From contig NZ_OZ201293.1 of NCBI RefSeq assembly GCF_964332355.1, positions 1,488,001-1,552,000 on the forward strand: a stretch of 64,000 nt of DNA. The letters run 5' to 3'. The stretch's first letter is position 1. Each line of letters opens with the position of its first letter. This document shows, piece after piece, positions 1 to 7,892 of this stretch. The DNA comes from Imbroritus primus (GTDB lineage Bacteria; Pseudomonadota; Gammaproteobacteria; Burkholderiales; Burkholderiaceae). Below the pieces are notes generated by a model. It was not told where the DNA came from. It saw only the letters and a program-made list of their open reading frames with translations, and searched no databases. Both the position numbers and the translations under genes were made by a program.

Positions 1-286
1 TGCATTCCGTATCGGTATTCTCCGGGACCAGCACCAGCACATCGACATCCGAGTGCGGTGCCAGTTCGCCACGGCCATAACCGCCCACGGCTACCAGCGC
101 GACTTCGCGCGGCAGTTGCAACACCGTCCACGCTTCGCGCAGCGCCTCGTCGACCATGCGGCGGCGGCGCGTGAGCAATGTCTGTACATTGTGGGTCCGC
201 GCGAAGTCCTCGTACAGCTCTCGCGTCCGTGTTTTCAGTCCGGTGCGCAGGCGGGGGGCGAGGTCGGGGTCGGCAAGAATATCCAT
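1..286 (-). CDS. glnD: [Protein-PII] uridylyltransferase / uridylyl-removing enzyme, N-terminal part
   Basis: Only the first 95 codons lie in the window; the gene continues past base 1. GlnD senses glutamine and adds or removes UMP on PII proteins, controlling glutamine synthetase and nitrogen regulation. The translation carries the nucleotidyltransferase signature GGYGRGEL at about residues 68-75, followed by SDVD at 79-82, whose two Asp bind the catalytic metal. This is the standard GlnD amino-terminal domain. The ATG at 284-286 is the best in-frame start seen, although no clear Shine-Dalgarno precedes it. The gene sits 64 bp downstream of map on the same strand, the usual map-glnD arrangement in Burkholderiales. 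The HD and ACT domains are outside the window. Confidence 0.9.
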   Translation of the reverse strand, partial: MDILADPDLAPRLRTGLKTRTRELYEDFARTHNVQTLLTRRRRMVDEALREAWTVLQLPREVALVAVGGYGRGELAPHSDVDVLVLVPENTDTEC

Positions 287-350
287 GGGTGCGCCGTGCG
301 GTCGGGCGGAATTCGACGCCCCTGGGCTGGCCAGGGGCGGGGGCTTGCGT

Positions 351-1175
351 TCAGGCGGCAGCGGGTGCGGCTTGTGAGGGGCGTGGCTGCGTGCCGGCTG
401 AGACGGTCAGTACCTCATGTCCGCTGTCCGTCACCAGGACGGTGTGTTCCCACTGCGCGGACAGGCTGCGGTCGCGCGTCTTGACGGTCCACTGGTCCGG
501 CATGGTACGGATGTCGCGCTTGCCGGCATTGAGCATCGGCTCGATGGTGAAGATCATGCCTGGCTTGAGTTCGATGCCCGAGCCCGGACGCCCGTAATGC
601 AGGATCTGCGGATCTTCGTGGAAGTTCTTGCCGATGCCGTGTCCGCAGTACTCGCGCACGATGGAGTAGCCGGCCTGTTCCGCATGCTGCTGGATGGCAT
701 GGCCGATGTCGCCAAGATGCGCGCCCGGGCGGACCTGGTCGATGCCTTTCCACATGCACTCGAAGGTAATCTGGCAGAGCCGCTTGGCAAGGATGGAGCC
801 TTCTCCGACGATGAACATGCGGCTGGTATCGCCGTAGTAGCCTTCCTTGGTGATGACGGTGATGTCCAGGTTGACGATGTCACCGTTCTTCAGCACGCGG
901 TCGCCGGGAATGCCGTGGCAGATCACGTCGTTGACCGAGGTGCAGATCGACGCCGGAAACGGCGGATAGCCGGGCGGGGCGTAATTTAGCGGCGCCGGTA
1001 CGGTGCCTTGCTCGTCGCGCATGTAGGCGTGGCAGAGCGCGTCGAGCTTGCCGGTGGTGACGCCGGCCTGAACGAATGGCGTGATGTAGTCGAGGACCTC
1101 TGCCGCGAGGCGGCATGCAACGCGCATCTGCGCGATGTCTTCGGCGGTTTTCAGGTGAATCGTCATGCTGTCCAT
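351..1175 (-). CDS. map: Type I methionine aminopeptidase
   Basis: Removes the initiator methionine from nascent proteins in the cytoplasm. All five metal ligands of the pita-bread fold are present: Asp104, Asp116, His179, Glu212 and Glu243, with the substrate-contacting His87 in the CHGIPG segment. The 274-residue length is close to the family norm of about 264-275. The first ATG is at 1175, but the second, three codons in at 1166 (MTIHLKTAED), matches many homologues and is equally possible. The C-terminus has a short Ala/Pro-rich tail (about the last 15 residues) beyond the conserved domain. It is divergent from rpsB, a conserved arrangement in beta-proteobacteria, and lies upstream of glnD. 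Confidence 0.95.
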   Translation of the reverse strand: MDSMTIHLKTAEDIAQMRVACRLAAEVLDYITPFVQAGVTTGKLDALCHAYMRDEQGTVPAPLNYAPPGYPPFPASICTSVNDVICHGIPGDRVLKNGDIVNLDITVITKEGYYGDTSRMFIVGEGSILAKRLCQITFECMWKGIDQVRPGAHLGDIGHAIQQHAEQAGYSIVREYCGHGIGKNFHEDPQILHYGRPGSGIELKPGMIFTIEPMLNAGKRDIRTMPDQWTVKTRDRSLSAQWEHTVLVTDSGHEVLTVSAGTQPRPSQAAPAAA

Positions 1176-1404
1176 GGTAAGGCAGCGCGGGGAGGGCGCT
1201 GCGGTAGTCGGGCGGGGCGATCTGAAAGTGATTTTCAGATCCTATTTCCCCGATCAATCCGGATAGCGTGATTATCGCACAGGCGGCGCGCTTCCAAGGC
1301 TGGATCGGGGGAGAATGCGTCACGCACTTCCCGGTACCTGCGATGTGCTGGCCGCGGCAGTCGGCGGCCGGGCAGGGCGCCCCTCGGGCAACTGCCCGTC
1401 CATC

Positions 1405-1434
1405 TTGAGCCCCGGGGTGAAAGCCTGTTATACT
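1405..1434 (+). promoter_or_regulatory. Probable sigma-70 promoter of rpsB
   Basis: TTGAGC (1405-1410) and TATACT (1429-1434) are separated by 18 bp, a good match to sigma-70 elements. Initiation would be near 1441, leaving a leader of about 130 nt before rpsB. This lies in the 395-bp map/rpsB gap (1176-1570). I see no gene elsewhere in that gap. The leader includes a short hairpin (GTCC/GGAC) and could serve the S2 autoregulation known for rpsB in other bacteria; that role is inference. Confidence 0.65.
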
Positions 1435-1570
1435 TGCGGGCTAGGCACTTGGGGATCGCGTCCTGTCGGACCCGACTCACTGTGCCTGAATCGCGAGCCG
1501 CGCCATCCGGGGTGTTCCTGTTGAGGAATGTCGGGCGCGTCTTCAGACCTAACCCTATTGGAGAATCCTC

Positions 1571-2317
1571 ATGGCTGTGACCATGCGTGAAATGCTGGAA
1601 GCTGGCTGCCACTTCGGCCACCAAACCCGCTTCTGGAACCCGAAAATGGCTCCCTTCATTTTCGGCCATCGCAACAAGATCCACATCATCAACCTCGAAA
1701 AGACGCTGCCGATGTTCCAGGACGCGCTGAAGTACGTGCGTCAGCTGTCGGCCAACCGCGGCACCATCCTGTTCGTGGGCACCAAGCGTCAATCGCGCGA
1801 AATCCTCGCCGAGGAAGCCGCACGCGCCGGTATGCCGTATGTCGACAGCCGCTGGCTGGGCGGCATGCTGACCAACTTCAAGACGGTCAAGATTTCCATC
1901 AAGCGCCTGAAGGACATGGAAGCCATGCTGGAATCGGGCGCCGTGGAACAGATGAGCAAGAAGGAAGCGCTGATGTTCGAACGCGAGATGGTCAAGCTGC
2001 AAAAGTCCATCGGCGGCATCAAGGACCTCGGCGGTGTGCCGGACGCCATCTTCGTGGTGGACGTCGGTTACCACAAGATCGCCATCACCGAAGCCAACAA
2101 GCTGGGTATCCCCGTGATCGGCGTGGTCGATACCAACCACACCCCTGATGGCATTGACTATGTCATCCCGGGCAACGACGACTCGAGCAAGGCCGTGGCC
2201 CTGTACGTGCGCGGCGTGGCCGACGCGATCCTGGAAGGCCGTGCCAACGCGGTGCAGGAAGTGGTCGAAGCCGTGCGTGGCGAAGGCGACGAGTTCGTCG
2301 AAGTCACCGAAGGCTGA
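1571..2317 (+). CDS. rpsB: 30S ribosomal protein S2
   Basis: Structural protein of the small ribosomal subunit, required for S1 binding. The 248-residue product begins MAVTMREMLEAGCHFGHQTR, the conserved S2 N-terminus, and contains the S2 signature region around FVGTKRQ and WLGGMLTNF. A GGAG ribosome binding site lies about 7 bases before the ATG. It is followed, after a terminator-like hairpin, by tsf, the near-universal rpsB-tsf pair. Confidence 0.98.
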   Translation: MAVTMREMLEAGCHFGHQTRFWNPKMAPFIFGHRNKIHIINLEKTLPMFQDALKYVRQLSANRGTILFVGTKRQSREILAEEAARAGMPYVDSRWLGGMLTNFKTVKISIKRLKDMEAMLESGAVEQMSKKEALMFEREMVKLQKSIGGIKDLGGVPDAIFVVDVGYHKIAITEANKLGIPVIGVVDTNHTPDGIDYVIPGNDDSSKAVALYVRGVADAILEGRANAVQEVVEAVRGEGDEFVEVTEG

Positions 2318-2400
2318 GCCGACAGGCGGGACTTTCCGACCGCCTGCGCGTGAATGCCGGCCGCTTCCGTGCCGGGCAGCGCGTCCAGGGAGTCCTGAGC

Positions 2401-2438
2401 AAAAAAGGGGCGATGCAGATCGACCCCTTTTTTTTAAG
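2401..2438 (+). terminator. Terminator-like hairpin between rpsB and tsf
   Basis: AAAAAAGGGGCGAT pairs with ATCGACCCCTTTTTTTT around a GCAG loop, with one bulged A. A run of eight T follows the stem, so this is a textbook rho-independent terminator. Because tsf lies 130 bp further on the same strand with no strong promoter recognised between them, it probably acts as a partial terminator that lowers tsf relative to rpsB. Confidence 0.8.
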
Positions 2439-2568
2439 CAGCGGACTGGACATTCCGGTCCCTGCGCCGACCAGACACTGTCATCCGGCAATGGCACCAT
2501 CGTCGCCGGATCCAACATCAACGGCCGGCCTGAGACATCAGGCGGCACACAAATCTAGGAGCACACAA

Positions 2569-3447
2569 ATGGCTGCAATTACCGCAAGCATGGTGGCAGA
2601 ACTGCGCGCAAAGACCGACGCGCCGATGATGGAATGCAAGAAGGCCCTGACCGAAGCCGACGGCGACCTGGCCAAGGCCGAGGAACTGCTGCGCGTCAAG
2701 CTGGGCAACAAGGCCAGCAAGGCGGCTTCGCGTGTGACGGCTGAGGGCGTGGTGGCTGCGTTCATCGATGGCACCAAGGGTGCGCTAATCGAACTGAACT
2801 GCGAAACCGACTTCGTTTCGAAGAACGACGACTTCCTGAAGTTCGCCTCCGACCTGGCCAAGGTCGTCGCCAACGAGCAGCCGGCCGACGTGGCTGGCCT
2901 GTCGGCGCTGAGCCTGGACGGCGAGCAGATCGAAGCTGCACGCACCCGTCTGATCGGCAAGATCGGCGAAAACATGACCATTCGTCGCTTTGCCAAGTTC
3001 CAGGGCGGCGGCAAGCTGGCATCGTACCTGCACGGCACGCGCATCGGCGTGATGGTCGAGTTCGAGGGCGACGAAGTGGCGGCCAAGGACGTGGCGATGC
3101 ACATCGCAGCCATGAAGCCGGTATCGCTGTCGTCGAACGACGTGCCGGCCGAGCTGATCGCCAAGGAGCGCAGCATTGCCGAGCAGAAGGCTGCCGAATC
3201 GGGCAAGCCGGCCGAAATCACTGCCAAGATGGTGGAAGGTTCGGTGCAGAAGTACCTGAAGGAAGTTTCGCTGCTGAACCAGCCGTTCGTGAAGAACGAC
3301 AAGCAGACCGTCGAGCAGATGCTGAAGGCCGCCAACACTACCGTGAAGGGCTTCACCCTGTATGTGGTGGGCGAAGGCATCGAGAAGAAGCAGGACGACT
3401 TCGCTGCCGAAGTGGCCGCCCAGGTGGCAGCCGCGAAGCAGGGCTGA
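2569..3447 (+). CDS. tsf: Translation elongation factor Ts
   Basis: Guanine nucleotide exchange factor that regenerates EF-Tu-GTP. The 292-residue protein starts MAAITASMVAELRAKTDAPM, with the conserved TDAPMMECKKAL segment of the N-terminal domain and the TDFVSKN motif near residue 83 that contacts EF-Tu. A longer in-frame reading from 2350 exists, but the segment before 2569 includes the terminator hairpin and is not conserved EF-Ts sequence. An AGGAG motif lies 9-13 bases before the chosen ATG. Length agrees with beta-proteobacterial EF-Ts. Confidence 0.97.
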   Translation: MAAITASMVAELRAKTDAPMMECKKALTEADGDLAKAEELLRVKLGNKASKAASRVTAEGVVAAFIDGTKGALIELNCETDFVSKNDDFLKFASDLAKVVANEQPADVAGLSALSLDGEQIEAARTRLIGKIGENMTIRRFAKFQGGGKLASYLHGTRIGVMVEFEGDEVAAKDVAMHIAAMKPVSLSSNDVPAELIAKERSIAEQKAAESGKPAEITAKMVEGSVQKYLKEVSLLNQPFVKNDKQTVEQMLKAANTTVKGFTLYVVGEGIEKKQDDFAAEVAAQVAAAKQG

Positions 3448-3505
3448 TGCTCTTGGCCTGTTTCCGGCGCAAGCCGGGGCAGGCCGGCGTACCGGGCGGC
3501 GTGCC

Positions 3506-3537
3506 TTGGCCGCTGCCCGCCCGCGGCACCGTATAAT
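3506..3537 (+). promoter_or_regulatory. Candidate promoter of pyrH
   Basis: A perfect TATAAT lies at 3532-3537. The nearest -35-like hexamer, TTGGCC at 3506-3511, is 20 bp upstream, which is long, so the -35 is weak. Initiation would fall near 3544, giving a 140-nt leader before pyrH that starts with a strong hairpin. Confidence 0.5.
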
Positions 3538-3548
3538 GCCGCAGGCCC

Positions 3549-3618
3549 GTTTTCAGCGTGGCTCCCCTGGCACACCTGGGGCGATGCTGAAAACCGGCTT
3601 TCAATCCTATCCGGATTG
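3549..3618 (+). promoter_or_regulatory. Structured 5' leader of pyrH with two hairpins
   Basis: GTTTTCAGC (3549-3557) pairs perfectly with GCTGAAAAC (3586-3594). Inside it CCCC (3564-3567) faces GGGG (3578-3581) and GG/CC closes a CACA loop. A second hairpin, CAATCC (3602-3607) with GGATTG (3613-3618), follows. There is no T-tract, so neither is a simple terminator. Role in pyrH control or mRNA stability is inference. Confidence 0.5.
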
Positions 3619-3684
3619 CATAGCTTGGTCTTTTGCAAGGCCCGCTGTGACATCAAACAGAACATAGCCACACCGAGGGTGACC

Positions 3685-4395
3685 ATGCCAGCCTACAAGC
3701 GCGTTCTTCTCAAATTGTCCGGCGAAGCCCTCATGGGCGACGATGCCTTCGGCATCAATCGCAGCACCATCGAAGGCATGGTCAGCGACATCGCCGGCAT
3801 CGTCAATCTGGGTGTCCAGGTGGCGATCGTTATCGGCGGCGGCAATATCTTCCGGGGCATGGCGGGCGGTGCAGCCGGCATGGACCGCGCCACGGCCGAC
3901 TACATGGGCATGCTGGCCACCATGATGAACGCGCTGGCGCTGCAGGATGCGCTGCGCCACGCGGGCATCGAAGGCCGGGTGCAGTCTGCGCTGCGCATGG
4001 ACCAGATCGTCGAGCCGTACATCCGGCCGCGCGCCATCCGCCAGCTGGAAGAGGGGCGCGTGGTGATTTTCGCCGCCGGCACGGGTAACCCCTTCTTCAC
4101 CACCGATACGGCAGCCGCGTTGCGCGGTGCGGAAATCGGTGCCGAGATCGTGCTCAAGGCGACCAAGGTGGACGGCGTCTACACGGCCGATCCGAACAAG
4201 GATCCGAGCGCCACACGTTACTCCACGATCACCTTCGATGAGGCAATCTCGCGCAACCTGCAGGTGATGGATGCCACTGCGTTCGCCCTGTGCCGCGACC
4301 AGAAGCTGCCTATCAAGGTGTTTTCCATCGTCAAGCCCGGCGCGCTCAAGCGTGTGATCCTGGGCGAGGACGAGGGCACGCTGGTACATGTCTGA
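3685..4395 (+). CDS. pyrH: UMP kinase (uridylate kinase)
   Basis: Phosphorylates UMP to UDP, the bacterial hexameric amino-acid-kinase-type enzyme of pyrimidine nucleotide synthesis. The 236-residue product has the phosphate-binding KLSGEAL near residue 10, the GGGNIFRG loop, and the GTGNPFFTTDTAA segment typical of PyrH. A longer reading from 3616 adds residues unlike PyrH, so the ATG at 3685 (MPAYKRVLLKLSGEAL) is preferred. It sits between tsf and frr in the conserved translation-linked cluster. Confidence 0.97.
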   Translation: MPAYKRVLLKLSGEALMGDDAFGINRSTIEGMVSDIAGIVNLGVQVAIVIGGGNIFRGMAGGAAGMDRATADYMGMLATMMNALALQDALRHAGIEGRVQSALRMDQIVEPYIRPRAIRQLEEGRVVIFAAGTGNPFFTTDTAAALRGAEIGAEIVLKATKVDGVYTADPNKDPSATRYSTITFDEAISRNLQVMDATAFALCRDQKLPIKVFSIVKPGALKRVILGEDEGTLVHV

Positions 4396-4458
4396 TTTGC
4401 CGGCTGCGGCAGACGTGCCGTGGCATTGCATCAACTTAAACTGTTTTGGAGAGCTGTC

Positions 4459-5016
4459 ATGACAGGCGACATCAAGAAGAGCGTCGATCAGAAGATGCAG
4501 AAGTCGATCGAGGCTTTCAAGGCCAGCCTGGCCAAGATCCGTACGGGCCGCGCCCACACCGGATTGCTCGACCATCTGCAGGTCGATTATTATGGTTCGA
4601 TGGTGCCCATCTCGCAGGTCGCCAACATCACGCTGGCGGACTCGCGCACGATTGCCGTGACGCCATGGGAAAAGAAGATGGTGCAGACCATCGAGAAGGT
4701 GATCCGCGATGGTGACCTGGGCCTGAACCCGGCGACCCAGGGCGACGTGATCCGCGTACCGATGCCGCCGCTGACCGAAGAGCGCCGCAAGGAGCTGACC
4801 AAGGTGGTGAAGGGCGAGGGCGAGGACGCCAAGGTGGCGATCCGCAACCTGCGCCGCGATGCGAACGAGCAACTGAAGAAGCTGGTAAAGGACAAGGCGA
4901 TTTCGGAAGACGACGAGCGCCGTGCCCAGGACGAGGTCCAGAAACTGACCGACCGCTATGTCGCCGAAGTCGACAAAATGGTGGCAGAGAAAGACAAGGA
5001 GATCATGACGGTGTAA
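4459..5016 (+). CDS. frr: Ribosome recycling factor
   Basis: Splits post-termination ribosomes together with EF-G. The 185-residue protein is exactly the usual length and shows the conserved RTGRAHTGLLD segment of the three-helix bundle and the C-terminal half rich in Arg/Lys/Glu. The ATG at 4459 follows TTTTGGAGAG, a good ribosome binding site; an upstream in-frame start at 4420 would add 13 non-conserved residues. It is downstream of pyrH and upstream of uppS, as in most proteobacteria. Confidence 0.97.
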   Translation: MTGDIKKSVDQKMQKSIEAFKASLAKIRTGRAHTGLLDHLQVDYYGSMVPISQVANITLADSRTIAVTPWEKKMVQTIEKVIRDGDLGLNPATQGDVIRVPMPPLTEERRKELTKVVKGEGEDAKVAIRNLRRDANEQLKKLVKDKAISEDDERRAQDEVQKLTDRYVAEVDKMVAEKDKEIMTV

Positions 5017-5077
5017 CCGCCGTGCCTGCCGGTCCGCACTGGCGGGCCGACGCGGCGCTGCACCTGGTCATTACTGC

Positions 5078-5857
5078 ATGCCCCATATCAGCTCCACCCT
5101 CGCGGTTCCATCCGCCAGCGATGTTCCCCAGCACGTTGCCATCATCATGGACGGCAATGGACGCTGGGCGACGCATCGGCATATGCCACGCGTCGCCGGC
5201 CATGGCCGCGGCGTGGAAGCGGTGCGGAACATCGTCGAGGCGTGCGCCGTGCGCGGCGTACGCTATCTGACGCTGTTTGCCTTCAGCTCTGAAAACTGGC
5301 GTCGGCCCGCCGACGAAGTCACTTTCCTGATGCGTCTCTTCGCCGCAGCGTTGCGCCGCGAGGTAGTGCGTATGCATGCCAATGGCATCCGCCTGCGGGT
5401 GGTGGGCGAGCTGACAGCCTTCAGTCCGCGCATCCAGCGGCTGATCCGCGATGCCGAGGCCAAGACACAGCACAATACCGGCATGACCGTGACCATTGCC
5501 GCTAACTATGGCGGCCGCTGGGACATCCTCCAGGCAACACGCCGTATGCTTGCAGCATCCCCGGCGATGGCCCCGGCCGATATCACAGAGGAGGCACTGA
5601 CGCCGTTCCTGCAGATGTCATTCGCGCCGGAGCCCGATCTATTTATCCGCACAGGCGGCGAGCAGCGCATCAGCAACTTCCTGCTCTGGCAACTCGCCTA
5701 CACGGAGTTGTATTTTACCGATACCTACTGGCCGGATTTCGATGCGGCCGCCCTGGATCTTGCGTTTGCCTCCTACCGCCAGCGCGAGCGGCGTTTCGGG
5801 CGAACCAGCGCCCAGGTGACGAATGGCGTCGCGGTTGAATCTCCCGTGGCCAACTGA
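5078..5857 (+). CDS. uppS: (2Z,6E)-farnesyl-PP-dependent undecaprenyl diphosphate synthase
   Basis: Condenses isopentenyl-PP units onto farnesyl-PP to make the C55 lipid carrier for peptidoglycan and O-antigen. Asp25 in IIMDGNGRWA is the catalytic metal-binding residue of cis-prenyltransferases, and the conserved FAFSSENW segment and C-terminal DLFIRTGGEQRISNF motif follow. The 259-residue length is normal. It is 12 bp from cdsA, so the two are likely cotranscribed. Confidence 0.96.
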   Translation: MPHISSTLAVPSASDVPQHVAIIMDGNGRWATHRHMPRVAGHGRGVEAVRNIVEACAVRGVRYLTLFAFSSENWRRPADEVTFLMRLFAAALRREVVRMHANGIRLRVVGELTAFSPRIQRLIRDAEAKTQHNTGMTVTIAANYGGRWDILQATRRMLAASPAMAPADITEEALTPFLQMSFAPEPDLFIRTGGEQRISNFLLWQLAYTELYFTDTYWPDFDAAALDLAFASYRQRERRFGRTSAQVTNGVAVESPVAN

Positions 5858-5869
5858 CGCGGAGATGCC

Positions 5870-6682
5870 ATGCTGCTGACCCGTGTCATTACCGCGCTGT
5901 GTCTGCTTCTGGTCATCCTGCCGGTCCTGTTCCTCGGCTCGGTGCCGGTGCTCGGTGGGCTTGCCGCCGTCTTTGTGTTTGCTGCCGGCTGGGAATGGGC
6001 GCGTCTCGTGCGCCTGTCTGCGCCATGGACCTACGTCTATGGCATCGCAGCCCTGGTGCTGATGATGATCTGGAGCGACCTGTCCATCGGGCGCCCACTG
6101 GATGGTCCCCTCGTGGCCGCCGCCGTTGCCTGGGCCGTCGCGCTCCTCATGCTGCGTCGCGGCGTGCACCCGCTCGACAAATCCGGAGCGCTGCTGGCAG
6201 GCGTCCTCGGGCTCATCATGTTGCCTGCTTTCGGTCTCGCGCTGATGCAGCTACGCGCACATGGCATCCTGATGCTGCTGTCGGTCGCCGTGCTGGTCTG
6301 GACGGCCGATATCGGCGCATACTTTTTCGGCAAGGCCTTCGGTCACCGCAAGCTGGCCCCGACAGTCAGCCCAGGCAAATCCTGGGAAGGGGCGCTCGGC
6401 GGATGGCTGTGCGTCATGATCATCGCCACTGCGATGGTGCTGACCGGCTGGCCGGGCGGCACGTGGCCTCAGCGCCTGGTCGAGCATCATGGCTGGCTGG
6501 TTGCGGCTGCGCTGGTGACGGTGCTGGTTGCCGCCAGCGTGATTGGCGACCTGTTTGAATCCCTGTTGAAACGGCAGGCCGGCATGAAGGACAGCAGCCA
6601 GTTGCTGCCGGGCCATGGCGGGGTGCTCGACCGGATTGATGCCTTGCTGCCTGCATTTCCGCTTGCCCTCTGGCTCTTATGA
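5870..6682 (+). CDS. cdsA: Phosphatidate cytidylyltransferase
   Basis: Makes CDP-diacylglycerol from phosphatidate and CTP in the inner membrane, the branch point of phospholipid synthesis. The 270-residue protein is hydrophobic with several predicted membrane helices and carries the C-terminal CTP-transferase signature (ESLLKRQAGMKDSSQLLPGH followed by GGVLDRID), which is decisive for CdsA. The stop overlaps the dxr start by four bases (ATGA), implying translational coupling. Confidence 0.95.
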   Translation: MLLTRVITALCLLLVILPVLFLGSVPVLGGLAAVFVFAAGWEWARLVRLSAPWTYVYGIAALVLMMIWSDLSIGRPLDGPLVAAAVAWAVALLMLRRGVHPLDKSGALLAGVLGLIMLPAFGLALMQLRAHGILMLLSVAVLVWTADIGAYFFGKAFGHRKLAPTVSPGKSWEGALGGWLCVMIIATAMVLTGWPGGTWPQRLVEHHGWLVAAALVTVLVAASVIGDLFESLLKRQAGMKDSSQLLPGHGGVLDRIDALLPAFPLALWLL

Positions 6683-7860
6683 TGCGCCATGTCACCATTC
6701 TCGGATCGACTGGATCCATTGGCGAAAGCACGCTGGATGTGATTTGCCGTCATCCCGAGCGTTATGCCGTGCATGCCCTGACGGCGCATACGCAGGTTGA
6801 CAAGCTGGCGGCCCAATGCCGCCAAGTGCGCCCGGCGTTGGCCGTGGTGGGTACCGCGGAGGCCGCGCAAGCCCTGGCGGTGCAGTTGCGGCGCGATGGC
6901 CTGGCCACCGAAGTCGCCTACGGCCCTAAGGCCCTGGTGGCAGCAGCAGCTGATCCCGCCAGCGATACGGTAATGGCCGCGATCGTCGGCGCAGCCGGCT
7001 TGCCGTCTGCCATGGCGGCCGCATGCGCCGGCAAGCGTGTGCTGCTTGCCAACAAGGAAGCGCTCGTCATGTCGGGCCACCTGTTCATGCAGGCGGTGCG
7101 CGACAGCGGCGCCACGCTGCTGCCGATCGACAGCGAGCACAATGCCATCTTCCAGAGCCTGCCTGCACAGCACCCGCAGTATGGCGCACACGTCGAGAAG
7201 ATCATCCTGACTGCCTCGGGCGGGCCTTTCCGCACACGTCCCCTCGATTCACTGCACTCGGTCACGCCCGACGAGGCTTGCGCACATCCCAACTGGGTGA
7301 TGGGACGCAAGATCTCGGTCGATTCCGCGACGATGATGAACAAGGGCCTGGAGGTCATCGAGGCCCACTGGCTGTTCTCCGCGCCGGCCTCGGCGATCGA
7401 AGTGCTGATTCATCCCCAGAGCATCATCCATTCCATGGTGAGCTATCGGGATGGTTCGGTCATTGCGCAACTCGGCAACCCCGATATGCGCACGCCGATC
7501 GCCTACGGGCTGGCCTATCCGGAGCGCATCGAAGCTGGCGTCAACCCGCTCGATCTTGCACGCTCCGGCGGGCTCACGTTCGAGACGCCGGACCTGGAAC
7601 GTTTTCCATGCCTGCGTCTGGCCTATGAGGCGATGCGGGCGGGTGGAAGCGCTGCAGCAATATTGAACGCCGCCAACGAAGTGGCGGTCGAAGCGTTTCT
7701 CGACGGATGCCTGTGCTTCACGGACATCCCGGATCTCATCACGCGCACGCTCGAGCGCTGTACTGCCGATACCCCGGCGTCGCTCGACGACGTCCTGGAA
7801 GCCGACCGCAAAGCCCGTGCTTGCGCGCACAGCATGCTCTCCAGCCAGTACGTTGTGTAG
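6679..7860 (+). CDS. dxr: 1-deoxy-D-xylulose 5-phosphate reductoisomerase
   Basis: First committed step of the MEP isoprenoid pathway, giving 2-C-methylerythritol 4-phosphate with NADPH. The 393-residue product begins with the NADPH-binding GSTGSIG loop (residues 9-15), then NKEALV, the metal/substrate-binding PIDSEHNAIFQ, the flexible-loop SGGPF, and SATMMNKGLEVIEA. All are standard for Dxr. It overlaps cdsA and precedes rseP by 32 bp. Its product pathway feeds uppS, encoded just upstream. Confidence 0.97.
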   Translation: MMRHVTILGSTGSIGESTLDVICRHPERYAVHALTAHTQVDKLAAQCRQVRPALAVVGTAEAAQALAVQLRRDGLATEVAYGPKALVAAAADPASDTVMAAIVGAAGLPSAMAAACAGKRVLLANKEALVMSGHLFMQAVRDSGATLLPIDSEHNAIFQSLPAQHPQYGAHVEKIILTASGGPFRTRPLDSLHSVTPDEACAHPNWVMGRKISVDSATMMNKGLEVIEAHWLFSAPASAIEVLIHPQSIIHSMVSYRDGSVIAQLGNPDMRTPIAYGLAYPERIEAGVNPLDLARSGGLTFETPDLERFPCLRLAYEAMRAGGSAAAILNAANEVAVEAFLDGCLCFTDIPDLITRTLERCTADTPASLDDVLEADRKARACAHSMLSSQYVV

Positions 7861-7892
7861 TCAGGGCATGCAGGCGAGGTGACGGAGTACCC

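Noticed and set aside
1235..2548. Long minus-strand reading through rpsB
   Set aside because: Antisense shadow of a highly expressed ribosomal gene with strong third-base GC bias.
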